Under the pieces are notes generated by a model. It searched no databases. It saw nothing but the letters and a program-made list of their open reading frames with translations, and was not told the DNA's origin. Position numbers and translations under genes: made by a program. 6,206 nucleotides of DNA from UBA9547 sp043769845 (GTDB lineage: Bacteria > Bacteroidota > Bacteroidia > Cytophagales > UBA9547), in the NCBI GenBank assembly GCA_043769845.1, contig JAYVIX010000343.1, positions 1 through 6,206 of the forward strand, in the 5' to 3' direction. Position 1 is the first letter of the stretch. The number at the start of each line of letters is the position of its first letter. This document shows, one piece after another, positions 1 to 4,911 of the stretch.

Positions 1-74
1 GCCTAGCGGCTTTACAACCGCCCCAAAACAGCTATAAAAGGAAGGTTGAAGGGAAAGGTATGTCCGCCAAATAA
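1..74 (+). CDS. Possible C-terminal tail of an unrecognised protein (5' end outside window)
   Basis: In frame 3 the window opens with an uninterrupted stretch of 23 codons ending in TAA at 72-74. The encoded tail is basic (SYKRKVEGKGMSAK at the end) and would be the C-terminus of a gene entering from the left. I do not recognise it. A minus-strand frame is also open across the same bases, so the assignment is weak. The strong hairpin at 223-274 lies about 150 bases downstream and could terminate it. The alternative is that 1-222 is non-coding repeat sequence. Confidence 0.25.
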   Translation, partial: LAALQPPQNSYKRKVEGKGMSAK

Positions 75-112
75 GAAAAACACTTGGAATTATACAAAAT
101 GGAGGAAAAGGC

Positions 113-128
113 ATGCAGTTAACTGCAT
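113..128. repeat. Perfect 16-bp palindrome
   Basis: ATGCAGTTAACTGCAT is identical to its reverse complement, centred at 120/121. It lies in a stretch (75-222) where I see no convincing gene. It could be a dimeric regulator site or the core of a dispersed intergenic repeat. Nothing in the sequence decides between these. Confidence 0.6.
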
Positions 129-222
129 ATATCAAATACGTGCGATATTCTACATGCATTTTTGCTGATTTTTTTAAACTTAGCCTTTCCGTTCGGACAC
201 TAAATAAACAAAACACGTCTGA

Positions 223-274
223 TTTATTACAAGAAAGGCGGCCAATATGTTTTGGTTGCCTTTCTTGTAATAAA
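223..274. terminator. Strong hairpin, probable bidirectional terminator
   Basis: A perfect 17-bp inverted repeat (223-239 with 258-274) has an 18-base loop, part of which can pair further (CCAA at 242-245 with TTGG at 252-255). It begins 15 bases beyond the stop of the minus-strand T9SS gene relic (stop at 290-292), which is the expected terminator position. It could equally end transcription entering from the left on the plus strand. The U-tract is weak on both strands, so calling it an intrinsic terminator is an inference from position and stability. Confidence 0.65.
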
Positions 275-289
275 ATATTTTCGATCTTA

Positions 290-1055
290 TTATTCCTTAA
301 TCAATTTGCTGGTTTTTGAAGTGCCATTTCCAATGACCTGAACCAAAACCCTTAGGCCAATTTTGTCCCAAAACCATTTTTTCATTGTTTATTAAATTAT
401 GTTCTTCTTCAAATACATCTGTATTACTACATAGATAATAGATCATTGCTTTTTCTGATCTTTTTGAATCAAGCACAAATTGATCTTTGAATGGATTAGG
501 AGAAAAGGACAAGTTTAACAAATTTTCAACTTGTTAAAATGAACCTGTTACAATACATTTGTCCTCTTTCTTTAGGACTAAAACTGAATCGGAAGCAATT
601 GGACAAGAACCATCGGTCTTACTAGAAACTCTCAATACATATTTTCCTGCACCAAATTTATTTATACTGTATTGATTTCGAATCTGTTAGCTTTTGAATC
701 TAAAGAAGCTGTCTTAGTTATTTTTACTCCTGAAGCTGAAGGATTAGCATAATATGTCCATTCATTGGAGTAACTTATTGAAATGCCAGAAGAAATCAAA
801 GTATCGAGCAACGAGGTACAATATAAAATGGTATCTGCTCTAAGAGTTGCGTTTGGACATGGATCTGAAATTGTGCACAGAAGTGTCATTAAAGTTGGTG
901 TACAATAAGTTGAATCGGTAATGCCCAAACCTAAATTGTCCTCTATTATTTGCGCCCATCACCTATATTTACTTTTTCAAGGTAGTTTCATCTAAGCTGA
1001 CAACATAAAAGACACCATCTCCATCCGTTACACACTACATTTACATCTTTATATA
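290..1055 (-). pseudogene. Decayed gene for a T9SS-secreted protein: C-terminal part with Ig-like region and type A sorting domain
   Basis: Reading the minus strand with frame corrections gives a continuous protein tail. First comes VTDGDGVFYVVSLDETTLKK (1031 to 972), broken by a stop at 969-971 and a frame change. Next is an Ig-like stretch from about 958 (IIEDNLGLGITDSTYC at its start) to about 665. A frameshift near 665-680 leads to NKFGAGKYVLRVSSKTDG, and an in-frame TAA stop lies at 534-536. After that comes a T9SS C-terminal domain: LSFSPNPFKDQFVLDSK (conserved NPF), LGQNWPKGF, a last frameshift near 330-345, then VQVIGNGTSKTSKLIKE and a stop at 290-292. The NPF, LGxNxPKG and KLIKE elements are the usual order in T9SS type A sorting domains, which direct outer-membrane export and surface attachment. 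With at least two frameshifts and two stops the gene is dead. Its 5' part is missing, and coding resemblance fades above about 1055, near the transposase relic. Confidence 0.75.
432..449 (-). repeat. 18-bp exact inverted match to 1348-1365
   Basis: The minus strand of 449-432 reads GCAATGATCTATTATCTA, identical to the plus strand at 1348-1365. The first copy lies in the T9SS sorting domain relic (residues AMIYYL). The second lies in the ISL3-type transposase relic, where it also reads AMIYYL. A second colinear block of about 20 bases (TTTGAAGAAGAACATAATTT against TTTGACGAAGAACCATAATTT at about 1391-1411) follows in both copies with two differences. Confidence 0.85.
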
Positions 1056-1150
1056 ACTTCCTAGAAAATAGTTTTTTTAACACAACTCTTGCCTATCAAG
1101 TCAAAATTGAATTTGACCAATTGTGTAATGTTCAAAAATTAGGTCTGTCA

Positions 1151-1174
1151 GCATTAGCATGCAAATGCTAATGC
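1151..1174. repeat. 10-bp inverted repeat with 4-base loop
   Basis: GCATTAGCAT (1151-1160) and ATGCTAATGC (1165-1174) are perfect reverse complements around the loop GCAA. The hairpin sits where the recognisable part of the transposase relic begins and about 100 bases past the last clear T9SS-gene coding signal. It may mark an insertion or rearrangement joint, or simply be transposase sequence that happens to fold. Confidence 0.55.
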
Positions 1175-1408
1175 ATTGAACCTAAAACCAATCACTCGAT
1201 TTGTACAAACTTTTCATGACCATTGTGAGGGCATTATGAAATTAATCAAAACTGGAATCACCAATGCCGTATCTGAGGGATAAATTAGCCTCATGCAATT
1301 GGCGAGAACCAGACCAAGAGGATACAGAAATAGGCGAAAACTTTAAGGCAATGATCTATTATCTAGGAAACCCTGACTTGACTTATTGATTTTGACGAAG
1401 AACCATAA
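1158..1408 (+). pseudogene. 3' remnant of an ISL3-type transposase gene
   Basis: The frame ending at 1260 reads ANALNLKPITRFVQTFHDHC followed by EGIMKLIKTGITNAVSEG and a stop at 1260-1262. Past the stop the same frame gives ISLMQLARTRPRGYRN. A frame change near 1330 then leads to ENFKAMIYYLGNPDLTY, with DFDEEP and a final TAA at 1406-1408 after one more shift. The order TNAxSEGxNSLIQLA, ARGYRN, ENFKAMI is what I know as the C-terminal end of ISL3-family DDE transposases, with the last catalytic Glu in SEG. All upstream domains are missing. The gene is broken by two stops and at least two frameshifts, so it cannot move. The family call is from memory of motifs, not a search. No terminal inverted repeat or target duplication could be placed. 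Confidence 0.65.
1348..1365 (+). repeat. Second copy of the 18-bp inverted match (partner 432-449)
   Basis: GCAATGATCTATTATCTA lies within the ISL3-type transposase relic and is identical to the reverse complement of 432-449. Confidence 0.85.
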
Positions 1409-1427
1409 TTTTTCTAATCAGTTTTAA

Positions 1428-1569
1428 TATAGTCATAATTTCCTGATTGGTAAACTCAGGGTATCGTTGTTTGTGAACCTTTGGCAACAATACTGGAGTT
1501 TATTTTTATATTTTCACAAACAAAAAAGTAAATTTTCATTAGTTTTGATGTAATATACTGATTAATCAT
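1428..1569 (-). pseudogene. 5' remnant of a second DDE-type transposase gene (IS982-like)
   Basis: On the minus strand an ATG at 1569-1567 opens MINQYITSKLMKIYFFVCEN. A second frame (1498 to 1463) reads LQYCCQRFTNND, and a third (1460 to 1428) reads PEFTNQEIMTI. Joined, these resemble the N-terminal helical region of transposases common in Bacteroidota, in which a QRFTNN segment precedes PEFTxQEIMTI. I associate this with IS982-like or related DDE_Tnp_1 elements, from memory only. Two frameshifts within 140 bases show decay, and nothing downstream of TI is recognisable. The relic points towards the ISL3-type relic and ends about 20 bases from it, suggesting nested or repeated insertion at one spot. 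Confidence 0.45.
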
Positions 1570-1613
1570 GGGCGTTTGTACACTGCTTTATAATAATATT
1601 AATATACTGATTA
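1551..1613. repeat. 14-bp direct repeat, two copies
   Basis: TAATATACTGATTA occurs at 1551-1564 and again at 1600-1613, 49 bases apart start to start. The first copy overlaps the start of the transposase relic (its INQYI codons on the minus strand) and the second lies just upstream of that start. It may be a local duplication or a site bound near an element end. Confidence 0.6.
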
Positions 1614-1664
1614 TCAGAGTATTAGATAGTTCAATATTACGAAAAAATAGAATTATCAAAATTG

Positions 1665-1752
1665 GACTACTATTTGGCATAAAGTGTCAAATAGTAGTCG
1701 ACTATACAAGAAAAAAATATAAAATGGACTTCATAAACTAACTAGTAGTCGA
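1665..1752. repeat. Hairpin and repeated TAGTAGTCGA motif, possible element end
   Basis: GACTACTATTTGGCA (1665-1679) pairs with TGTCAAATAGTAGTC (1685-1699) as a 15-bp stem with one G-T pair and a 5-base loop. The motif TAGTAGTCGA at 1692-1701 recurs at 1743-1752. This is upstream of the minus-strand transposase relic, where that element's left end should be, so it may be the remains of its terminal sequence. There is no gene in 1570-1759 that I can support. Confidence 0.5.
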
Positions 1753-1759
1753 ACTTTAG

Positions 1760-1816
1760 TTTCATAAAAAGGAGCCTTAATCAATTTAAACTTGATTAAG
1801 GCTCCTTTTTATGAAA
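1760..1816. terminator. Perfect 25-bp inverted repeat, bidirectional intrinsic terminator behind accD
   Basis: The arms at 1760-1784 and 1792-1816 are exact reverse complements around a 7-base loop. Each strand reads an A5 run, then GGAGCCTTAATCAA, the loop, the complementary arm and a T5 run, so it works as an intrinsic terminator both ways. It starts 8 bases past the accD stop codon (1825-1827) and shields accD from transcription arriving from the relic-filled region. Confidence 0.9.
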
Positions 1817-1824
1817 GCATTTTT

Positions 1825-2667
1825 TTATTTTATCATTTTCAATAAATCGCTCATTTGGGTTTTCAACTCTTTGCGATCTACAATAAAATCTAGGAAGCCG
1901 TGTTCTAGTACAAATTCGGCACTTTGAAAGCCTTCTGGCAAGTCCTTGCCAATTGTTTCTCTGATAACACGTGGCCCTGCAAATCCGATTAATGTACCTG
2001 GTTCGGCAATATTAAAATCGCCAAGCATGGCAAACGAAGCCGTGACTCCGCCAGTCGTAGGATCTGTGATAAGCGAGATGTAAGGAATTTTCTTCTCAGC
2101 CAAAAGAGCCAAGCGAGCCGATGTTTTGGCCATTTGCATCAACGAAAAGCCTGCTTCCATCATACGTGCACCGCCCGATTTAGAAATGACCACCAATGGA
2201 AAACCCGTTTCCAAAGATTTGTTGATTGCACGTGCTATTTTTTCGCCCACAACCGAGCCCATTGATCCACCGATGAACGTAAAATCCATGCAACTAATCA
2301 CCAAATCAACACCGTTCATTTTGCCGTAGGCATTGCGAACGGCATCTTTAAGCCCCGTTTTTTTCATTGAAGCTACTACACGATCTGGATAGGCTTTGGT
2401 GTCTTTGAACTCTAAAGGATCGCCTGAGGTTAAATTTATATCAAACTCGGTAAATTCATTATCGTCAAATAACAACTCGAAATATTCTGCTGAACCAATT
2501 CTTTCATGGTAATTGCATCCCACACACGTGTACAAATTCTTCTTGTGCTCGCGGCTATGCATTACTTTTTTGCATTCCGGACACTGATACCAGAGACCAT
2601 CAGGAGTCTCTTTTTTCAGCTCAGTAGGGGTATGAATTCCTTTTTCCTTTCTAGTGAACCAAGACAT
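1825..2667 (-). CDS. accD: Acetyl-CoA carboxylase carboxyltransferase, beta subunit
   Basis: AccD forms, with AccA, the carboxyltransferase half of acetyl-CoA carboxylase in the cytoplasm. It moves the carboxyl group from carboxybiotin on AccB to acetyl-CoA, giving malonyl-CoA for fatty-acid synthesis. The 280-residue product has the usual AccD length. Visible features in order are an N-terminal four-cysteine zinc ribbon (C29, C32, C48, C51), then the crotonase-like fold with SGGARM (164-169) followed by SLMQMAKTSA, TTGGVTASFAMLGD (204-217), and GFAGPRVI (228-235) followed by LPEGFQSAEF. The glycine pairs in the second and third motifs match the family's oxyanion-hole positions. The start MSWFTRKEKGI fits the family. 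The gene stands alone between a promoter-bearing divergent spacer and a perfect terminator; accA is not in the window. It is intact. Confidence 0.97.
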   Translation of the reverse strand: MSWFTRKEKGIHTPTELKKETPDGLWYQCPECKKVMHSREHKKNLYTCVGCNYHERIGSAEYFELLFDDNEFTEFDINLTSGDPLEFKDTKAYPDRVVASMKKTGLKDAVRNAYGKMNGVDLVISCMDFTFIGGSMGSVVGEKIARAINKSLETGFPLVVISKSGGARMMEAGFSLMQMAKTSARLALLAEKKIPYISLITDPTTGGVTASFAMLGDFNIAEPGTLIGFAGPRVIRETIGKDLPEGFQSAEFVLEHGFLDFIVDRKELKTQMSDLLKMIK

Positions 2668-2698
2668 AATGTTGCGTTAAAACAAGTTAAAAGGGTTG

Positions 2699-2706
2699 CA
2701 AAGGTA
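2699..2706 (-). promoter_or_regulatory. Probable accD promoter -7 box
   Basis: The minus strand reads TACCTTTG, a full match to the Bacteroidota -7 consensus TAnnTTTG, about 31 bases upstream of the accD ATG. A T6 run (2731-2726) lies 19 bases further upstream at the expected -33 spacing, though it lacks the TTTG consensus. The intergenic region is shared with the divergent polX-type gene. Confidence 0.5.
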
Positions 2707-2790
2707 TTACAATTTAGGTCGATTTAAAAAACTATACGAAGTTTACTTCCTTCGGAACATTCATTTGTCTGATTTTGAAGAGATAAACTG

Positions 2791-2798
2791 TATTTTTA
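2791..2798 (+). promoter_or_regulatory. Weak candidate -7 box for the polX-type gene
   Basis: TATTTTTA matches five of the six fixed positions of TAnnTTTG and lies 19 bases before the ATG at 2818. A TTTG upstream is spaced at about 23 bases, longer than usual. It is the best candidate seen but not compelling; TACTTTCT slightly downstream is an alternative. Confidence 0.2.
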
Positions 2799-2817
2799 CT
2801 TTCTGATTTTTGTCTGT

Positions 2818-4539
2818 ATGACCAATAAAGCGCTTGCTCGATTATTTAAAACTACTGCTTCTCTGATGGAACTTCACGAAGAGAACGTCTTCAAAATCAG
2901 AGCTTTTACTGGCGCAGTATTTGTTATTGAACGGTTGACAAAAGAGATTTCTACCCTAACCCCAGCCGAATTAGAGAAGATTGATGGTTTGGGCAAAGGC
3001 ATGATCTCTAAAATTGGCGAGATTCAAACAAAAGGTTCTTTTTCCGAATTGGATACACTTTTGGCCAATACGCCAGAAGGGGTTGTGGCCATGTTAAAAA
3101 TAAAGGGAATAGGGCCAAAGAAAGTAAAAACAATTTGGAAAGAAGCTGGAATTGAGACAATTGACGCACTCTCGCAGGCTTGCGAAGAGAATAAAATTGC
3201 TCTGATAAAAGGTTTTGGAGAAAAAACACAGCAAACAATCCTCGAAAATATCGTCTTTTTACTTCAGCAAGAAGGGCGTTTTTTTTATGCTGAGATAGAG
3301 CCAATTGCCAACGAAATCGGAAAAGAATTTGAAAAAACTGACTTCACGTTTTCGCTCAGTGGCGATATACGTAGATGTATCGAATCAGGCGATGTGGTAA
3401 AGTTTTTGGTGGCAAGCGAAAACTCAACATCCGTTTTTGAGTTTGCCGACAATATTTCTTTTCTTCAAAAACAAGAAAAAGAATGTAGCCCATATGCATG
3501 GCGAGGCATTGGTTTGCCTTTGGGCGTGAAGGTAGAGATTAAGGTGTGCAATCCTTCCGAATTTGGCAGTAAACTGATTCTGGATTCATCAGGCGAAGGG
3601 CATTTGGAAAAAGAAGTAAAAGAAAAGACATCACTTGCGCAGTATTTTAAAATGAATAAATATTCATCAGAAATACAGGCTTATTCTTCGCTAAACATGC
3701 CCGTGTTTTTGCCAGAGCTACGGGAGGGATTGGTTGAGTTTAGAGTTAATAGTTCAGAGTCAATAGTTGGGGGCGAAGTGAAATCGGAACTATTCACTAT
3801 TAACTCTCGACTATTAACTCTAAAGGATTTAAAAGGCACTCTTCATAACCATACCAAGTATTCGGACGGTGAAAATACGCTTTTGGAAATGTCGCAAAAG
3901 TGCATCGAAATGGGTTTACATTATTTTGGCGTAGCCGATCATAGCAAATCGGCACAATATGCAGGCGGATTGTATGAGAAAGACGTAATCAAACAACACA
4001 AAGAAATTGATGAACTGAACATTCAGCTTGCGCCTTTTAAAATTCTGAAAGGTATCGAATCTGATATTTTGGCCGATGGAAGTTTGGATTATGAAGATGA
4101 TTTGCTGAAAACGTTCGACTATGTGGTGGCTTCGGTACACTCAGGTTTGAAAATGGACGAAGCTAGAGCGAATGCACGTCTAATCAAAGCAATTGAAAAT
4201 CCTTATACCACCATTTTGGGACATCCTACGGGGCGGTTGTTGTTGCGCAGACAAGGCTACCCGATCGACCATCGCAAAATCATTGATGCATGTGTGGCCA
4301 ATGGTGTGGTGATTGAGATCAATGCAAGCCCCTATCGTTTGGATTTGGATTGGCGGTGGATTCCTTATGCCATCGAAAAAGGAGCAATGCTCGCCATCAA
4401 TCCTGATGCCCACGATTTGGAGGGACTCGAAGACATGTATTACGGAACGCTAATTGCTCGAAAAGGCGGACTGACTTCAGCTAATTGCCTGAATGCGATG
4501 TCTCTTGAAAAAATAGAGACGTTTTTGACAAAAGGATAG
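2818..4539 (+). CDS. polX: PolX-type protein with PHP nuclease domain and degenerate polymerase site
   Basis: Bacterial PolX proteins are repair enzymes joining an X-family nucleotidyltransferase to a PHP metal-dependent exonuclease. The 573-residue product has the usual length. Helix-hairpin-helix DNA-binding motifs are visible near residues 52-73 (IDGLGKGMISKIG), 91-110 (IKGIGPKKVKTIW) and 128-145. The polymerase core is altered: around 182-201 (GDIRRCIESGDVVKFLVASE) the catalytic DxD reads V-V-K in an ungapped alignment, and the third Asp position is Glu240 (VKVEIKV). The dNTP-contacting TGS-type segment is also not recognisable. The PHP domain looks complete: H343, H345 and SDG in HNHTKYSDG, H375 in ADHS, E414 in GIESD, H441 in SVHSG, H469 in GHPTGR, D530 and H532 in PDAHD. 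I infer an exonuclease rather than a polymerase. Residues 308-336 are encoded by a palindromic repeat. It is divergent from accD. Confidence 0.9.
   Translation: MTNKALARLFKTTASLMELHEENVFKIRAFTGAVFVIERLTKEISTLTPAELEKIDGLGKGMISKIGEIQTKGSFSELDTLLANTPEGVVAMLKIKGIGPKKVKTIWKEAGIETIDALSQACEENKIALIKGFGEKTQQTILENIVFLLQQEGRFFYAEIEPIANEIGKEFEKTDFTFSLSGDIRRCIESGDVVKFLVASENSTSVFEFADNISFLQKQEKECSPYAWRGIGLPLGVKVEIKVCNPSEFGSKLILDSSGEGHLEKEVKEKTSLAQYFKMNKYSSEIQAYSSLNMPVFLPELREGLVEFRVNSSESIVGGEVKSELFTINSRLLTLKDLKGTLHNHTKYSDGENTLLEMSQKCIEMGLHYFGVADHSKSAQYAGGLYEKDVIKQHKEIDELNIQLAPFKILKGIESDILADGSLDYEDDLLKTFDYVVASVHSGLKMDEARANARLIKAIENPYTTILGHPTGRLLLRRQGYPIDHRKIIDACVANGVVIEINASPYRLDLDWRWIPYAIEKGAMLAINPDAHDLEGLEDMYYGTLIARKGGLTSANCLNAMSLEKIETFLTKG
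3739..3824 (+). repeat. Long palindromic repeat inside the polX-type gene
   Basis: Arms 3739-3767 and 3796-3824 pair over 29 bp with two mismatches (3755/3808 and 3761/3802) and one T-G pair, around a 28-base loop; the outer 15 bp are perfect. Each arm is itself a tandem pair with period 14: AGAGTTAATAGT at 3742 and AGAGTCAATAGT at 3756, then ACTATTAACTCT at 3796 and at 3810. It is translated in frame as residues 308-336, in the linker between the polymerase-like region (ending PELREG) and the PHP domain (starting DLKGTLHNHT). Similar ACTATTAACT strings occur as short dispersed repeats in some Bacteroidota intergenic regions, as far as I recall. Confidence 0.85.
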
Positions 4540-4570
4540 ATGTAGATTGGCTGATAGCGAATCTACATCT
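4538..4570. terminator. Hairpin shared by the converging gene ends
   Basis: AGATGTAGATT (4538-4548) and AATCTACATCT (4560-4570) are perfect 11-bp complements; two inner G-C pairs can add to the stem. The left arm includes most of the polX stop (TAG at 4537-4539). The right arm includes the stop of the minus-strand 30-codon gene (4563-4565). No T-tract follows on either strand, so termination activity is inferred from the location between converging genes. Confidence 0.5.
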
Positions 4571-4655
4571 GTCTATAACTTTGTATTTGTAAATACAACA
4601 TAGAAAAAGCACCGCCCAAAACGATAACTGATGCAATTATAAGTAGTACTGTCAT
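4563..4655 (-). CDS. Small single-helix membrane peptide (30 residues), function unknown
   Basis: The minus strand has AAGGAG (4666-4661), five bases, then ATG at 4655-4653 and an ORF of 30 codons ending in TAG at 4565-4563. The peptide starts MTVLLIIASVIVLGGAFSML, a single hydrophobic helix, and ends with a short polar tail (QIQSYRQM). The start overlaps the stop of the upstream minus-strand gene as ATGA, a typical sign of coupled translation. A clear Shine-Dalgarno sequence, unusual for Bacteroidota, favours a real gene. I do not recognise a family. The alternative is a chance ORF downstream of a decayed gene. Confidence 0.5.
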   Translation of the reverse strand: MTVLLIIASVIVLGGAFSMLYLQIQSYRQM

Positions 4656-4893
4656 GAATTCTCCTTGTTTTTAAGCAATTTAAGTAAAGAACCGATTTTT
4701 ATCAAGCAAATAATAATACTCAATATGTTGACAAAACAAAAAACGGTTGTAACCGATATAACAACCTTTGTTACAACAGAAAATTCTCTTTCAAAAGTAC
4801 GCTGCCAAGTGCTGCTACAAGTCCAGCAAAATAAGCGGCATATATTTTGAGTTTTTCATGTTCTGATTTTAACGCTTCCTTTAGATATTCCAT
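4652..4893 (-). pseudogene. Two-helix small membrane protein gene with a frameshift
   Basis: An ATG at 4893-4891, 18 bases past the E2 stop, opens MEYLKEALKSEHEKLKIYAA and then a hydrophobic stretch to SVLLKENFLL, with a stop at 4773-4771. In the -1 frame, reading continues without a start codon as EREFSVVTKVVISVTTVFCF followed by VNILSIIICLIKI and KNKENS, ending at a TGA (4654-4652) that overlaps the next gene's ATG. Joined near the TTTT run at 4793-4796, this gives a protein of about 80 residues: a charged N-terminus, two membrane segments and a basic tail. The second half keeps coding character and a correct ATGA junction, so the break is recent, a sequencing error, or a rarer programmed shift; no canonical slippery heptamer is seen. 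Family unknown; same strand and possible operon with E2. Confidence 0.55.
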
Positions 4894-4911
4894 GTAAGCA
4901 AGAACTACGAA

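Noticed and set aside
113..319. 68-codon plus-strand ORF with a GGAGG-like sequence before its ATG
   Set aside because: It runs straight through the 223-274 hairpin and into the antisense of the T9SS sorting domain, starts inside a palindrome, and its product resembles nothing I know.
1..1824. Possible CRISPR array, tRNA gene or riboswitch in the gene-poor left part
   Set aside because: No regularly spaced repeats, cloverleaf or known aptamer pattern could be seen; the repeats present are isolated pairs.
2126..2727. Plus-strand ORFs opposite accD (2126-2329 and 2506-2727)
   Set aside because: They are antisense shadows of a confidently identified gene, with no family features.
3008..4413. 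Minus-strand ORFs opposite the polX-type gene (3008-3304, 3916-4140, 4180-4413)
   Set aside because: They are antisense shadows of conserved PolX/PHP coding sequence.
4744..4766. CGGTTGTAACCG near-palindrome with a nearby GGTTGT/ACAACC pair
   Set aside because: It is short, lies within the frame of the two-helix membrane gene, and has no sign of regulatory placement.
4665..4850. Plus-strand 61-codon ORF
   Set aside because: The opposite strand carries a better reading: membrane segments, an ATGA overlap and a ribosome site, consistent with a small gene pair behind E2.
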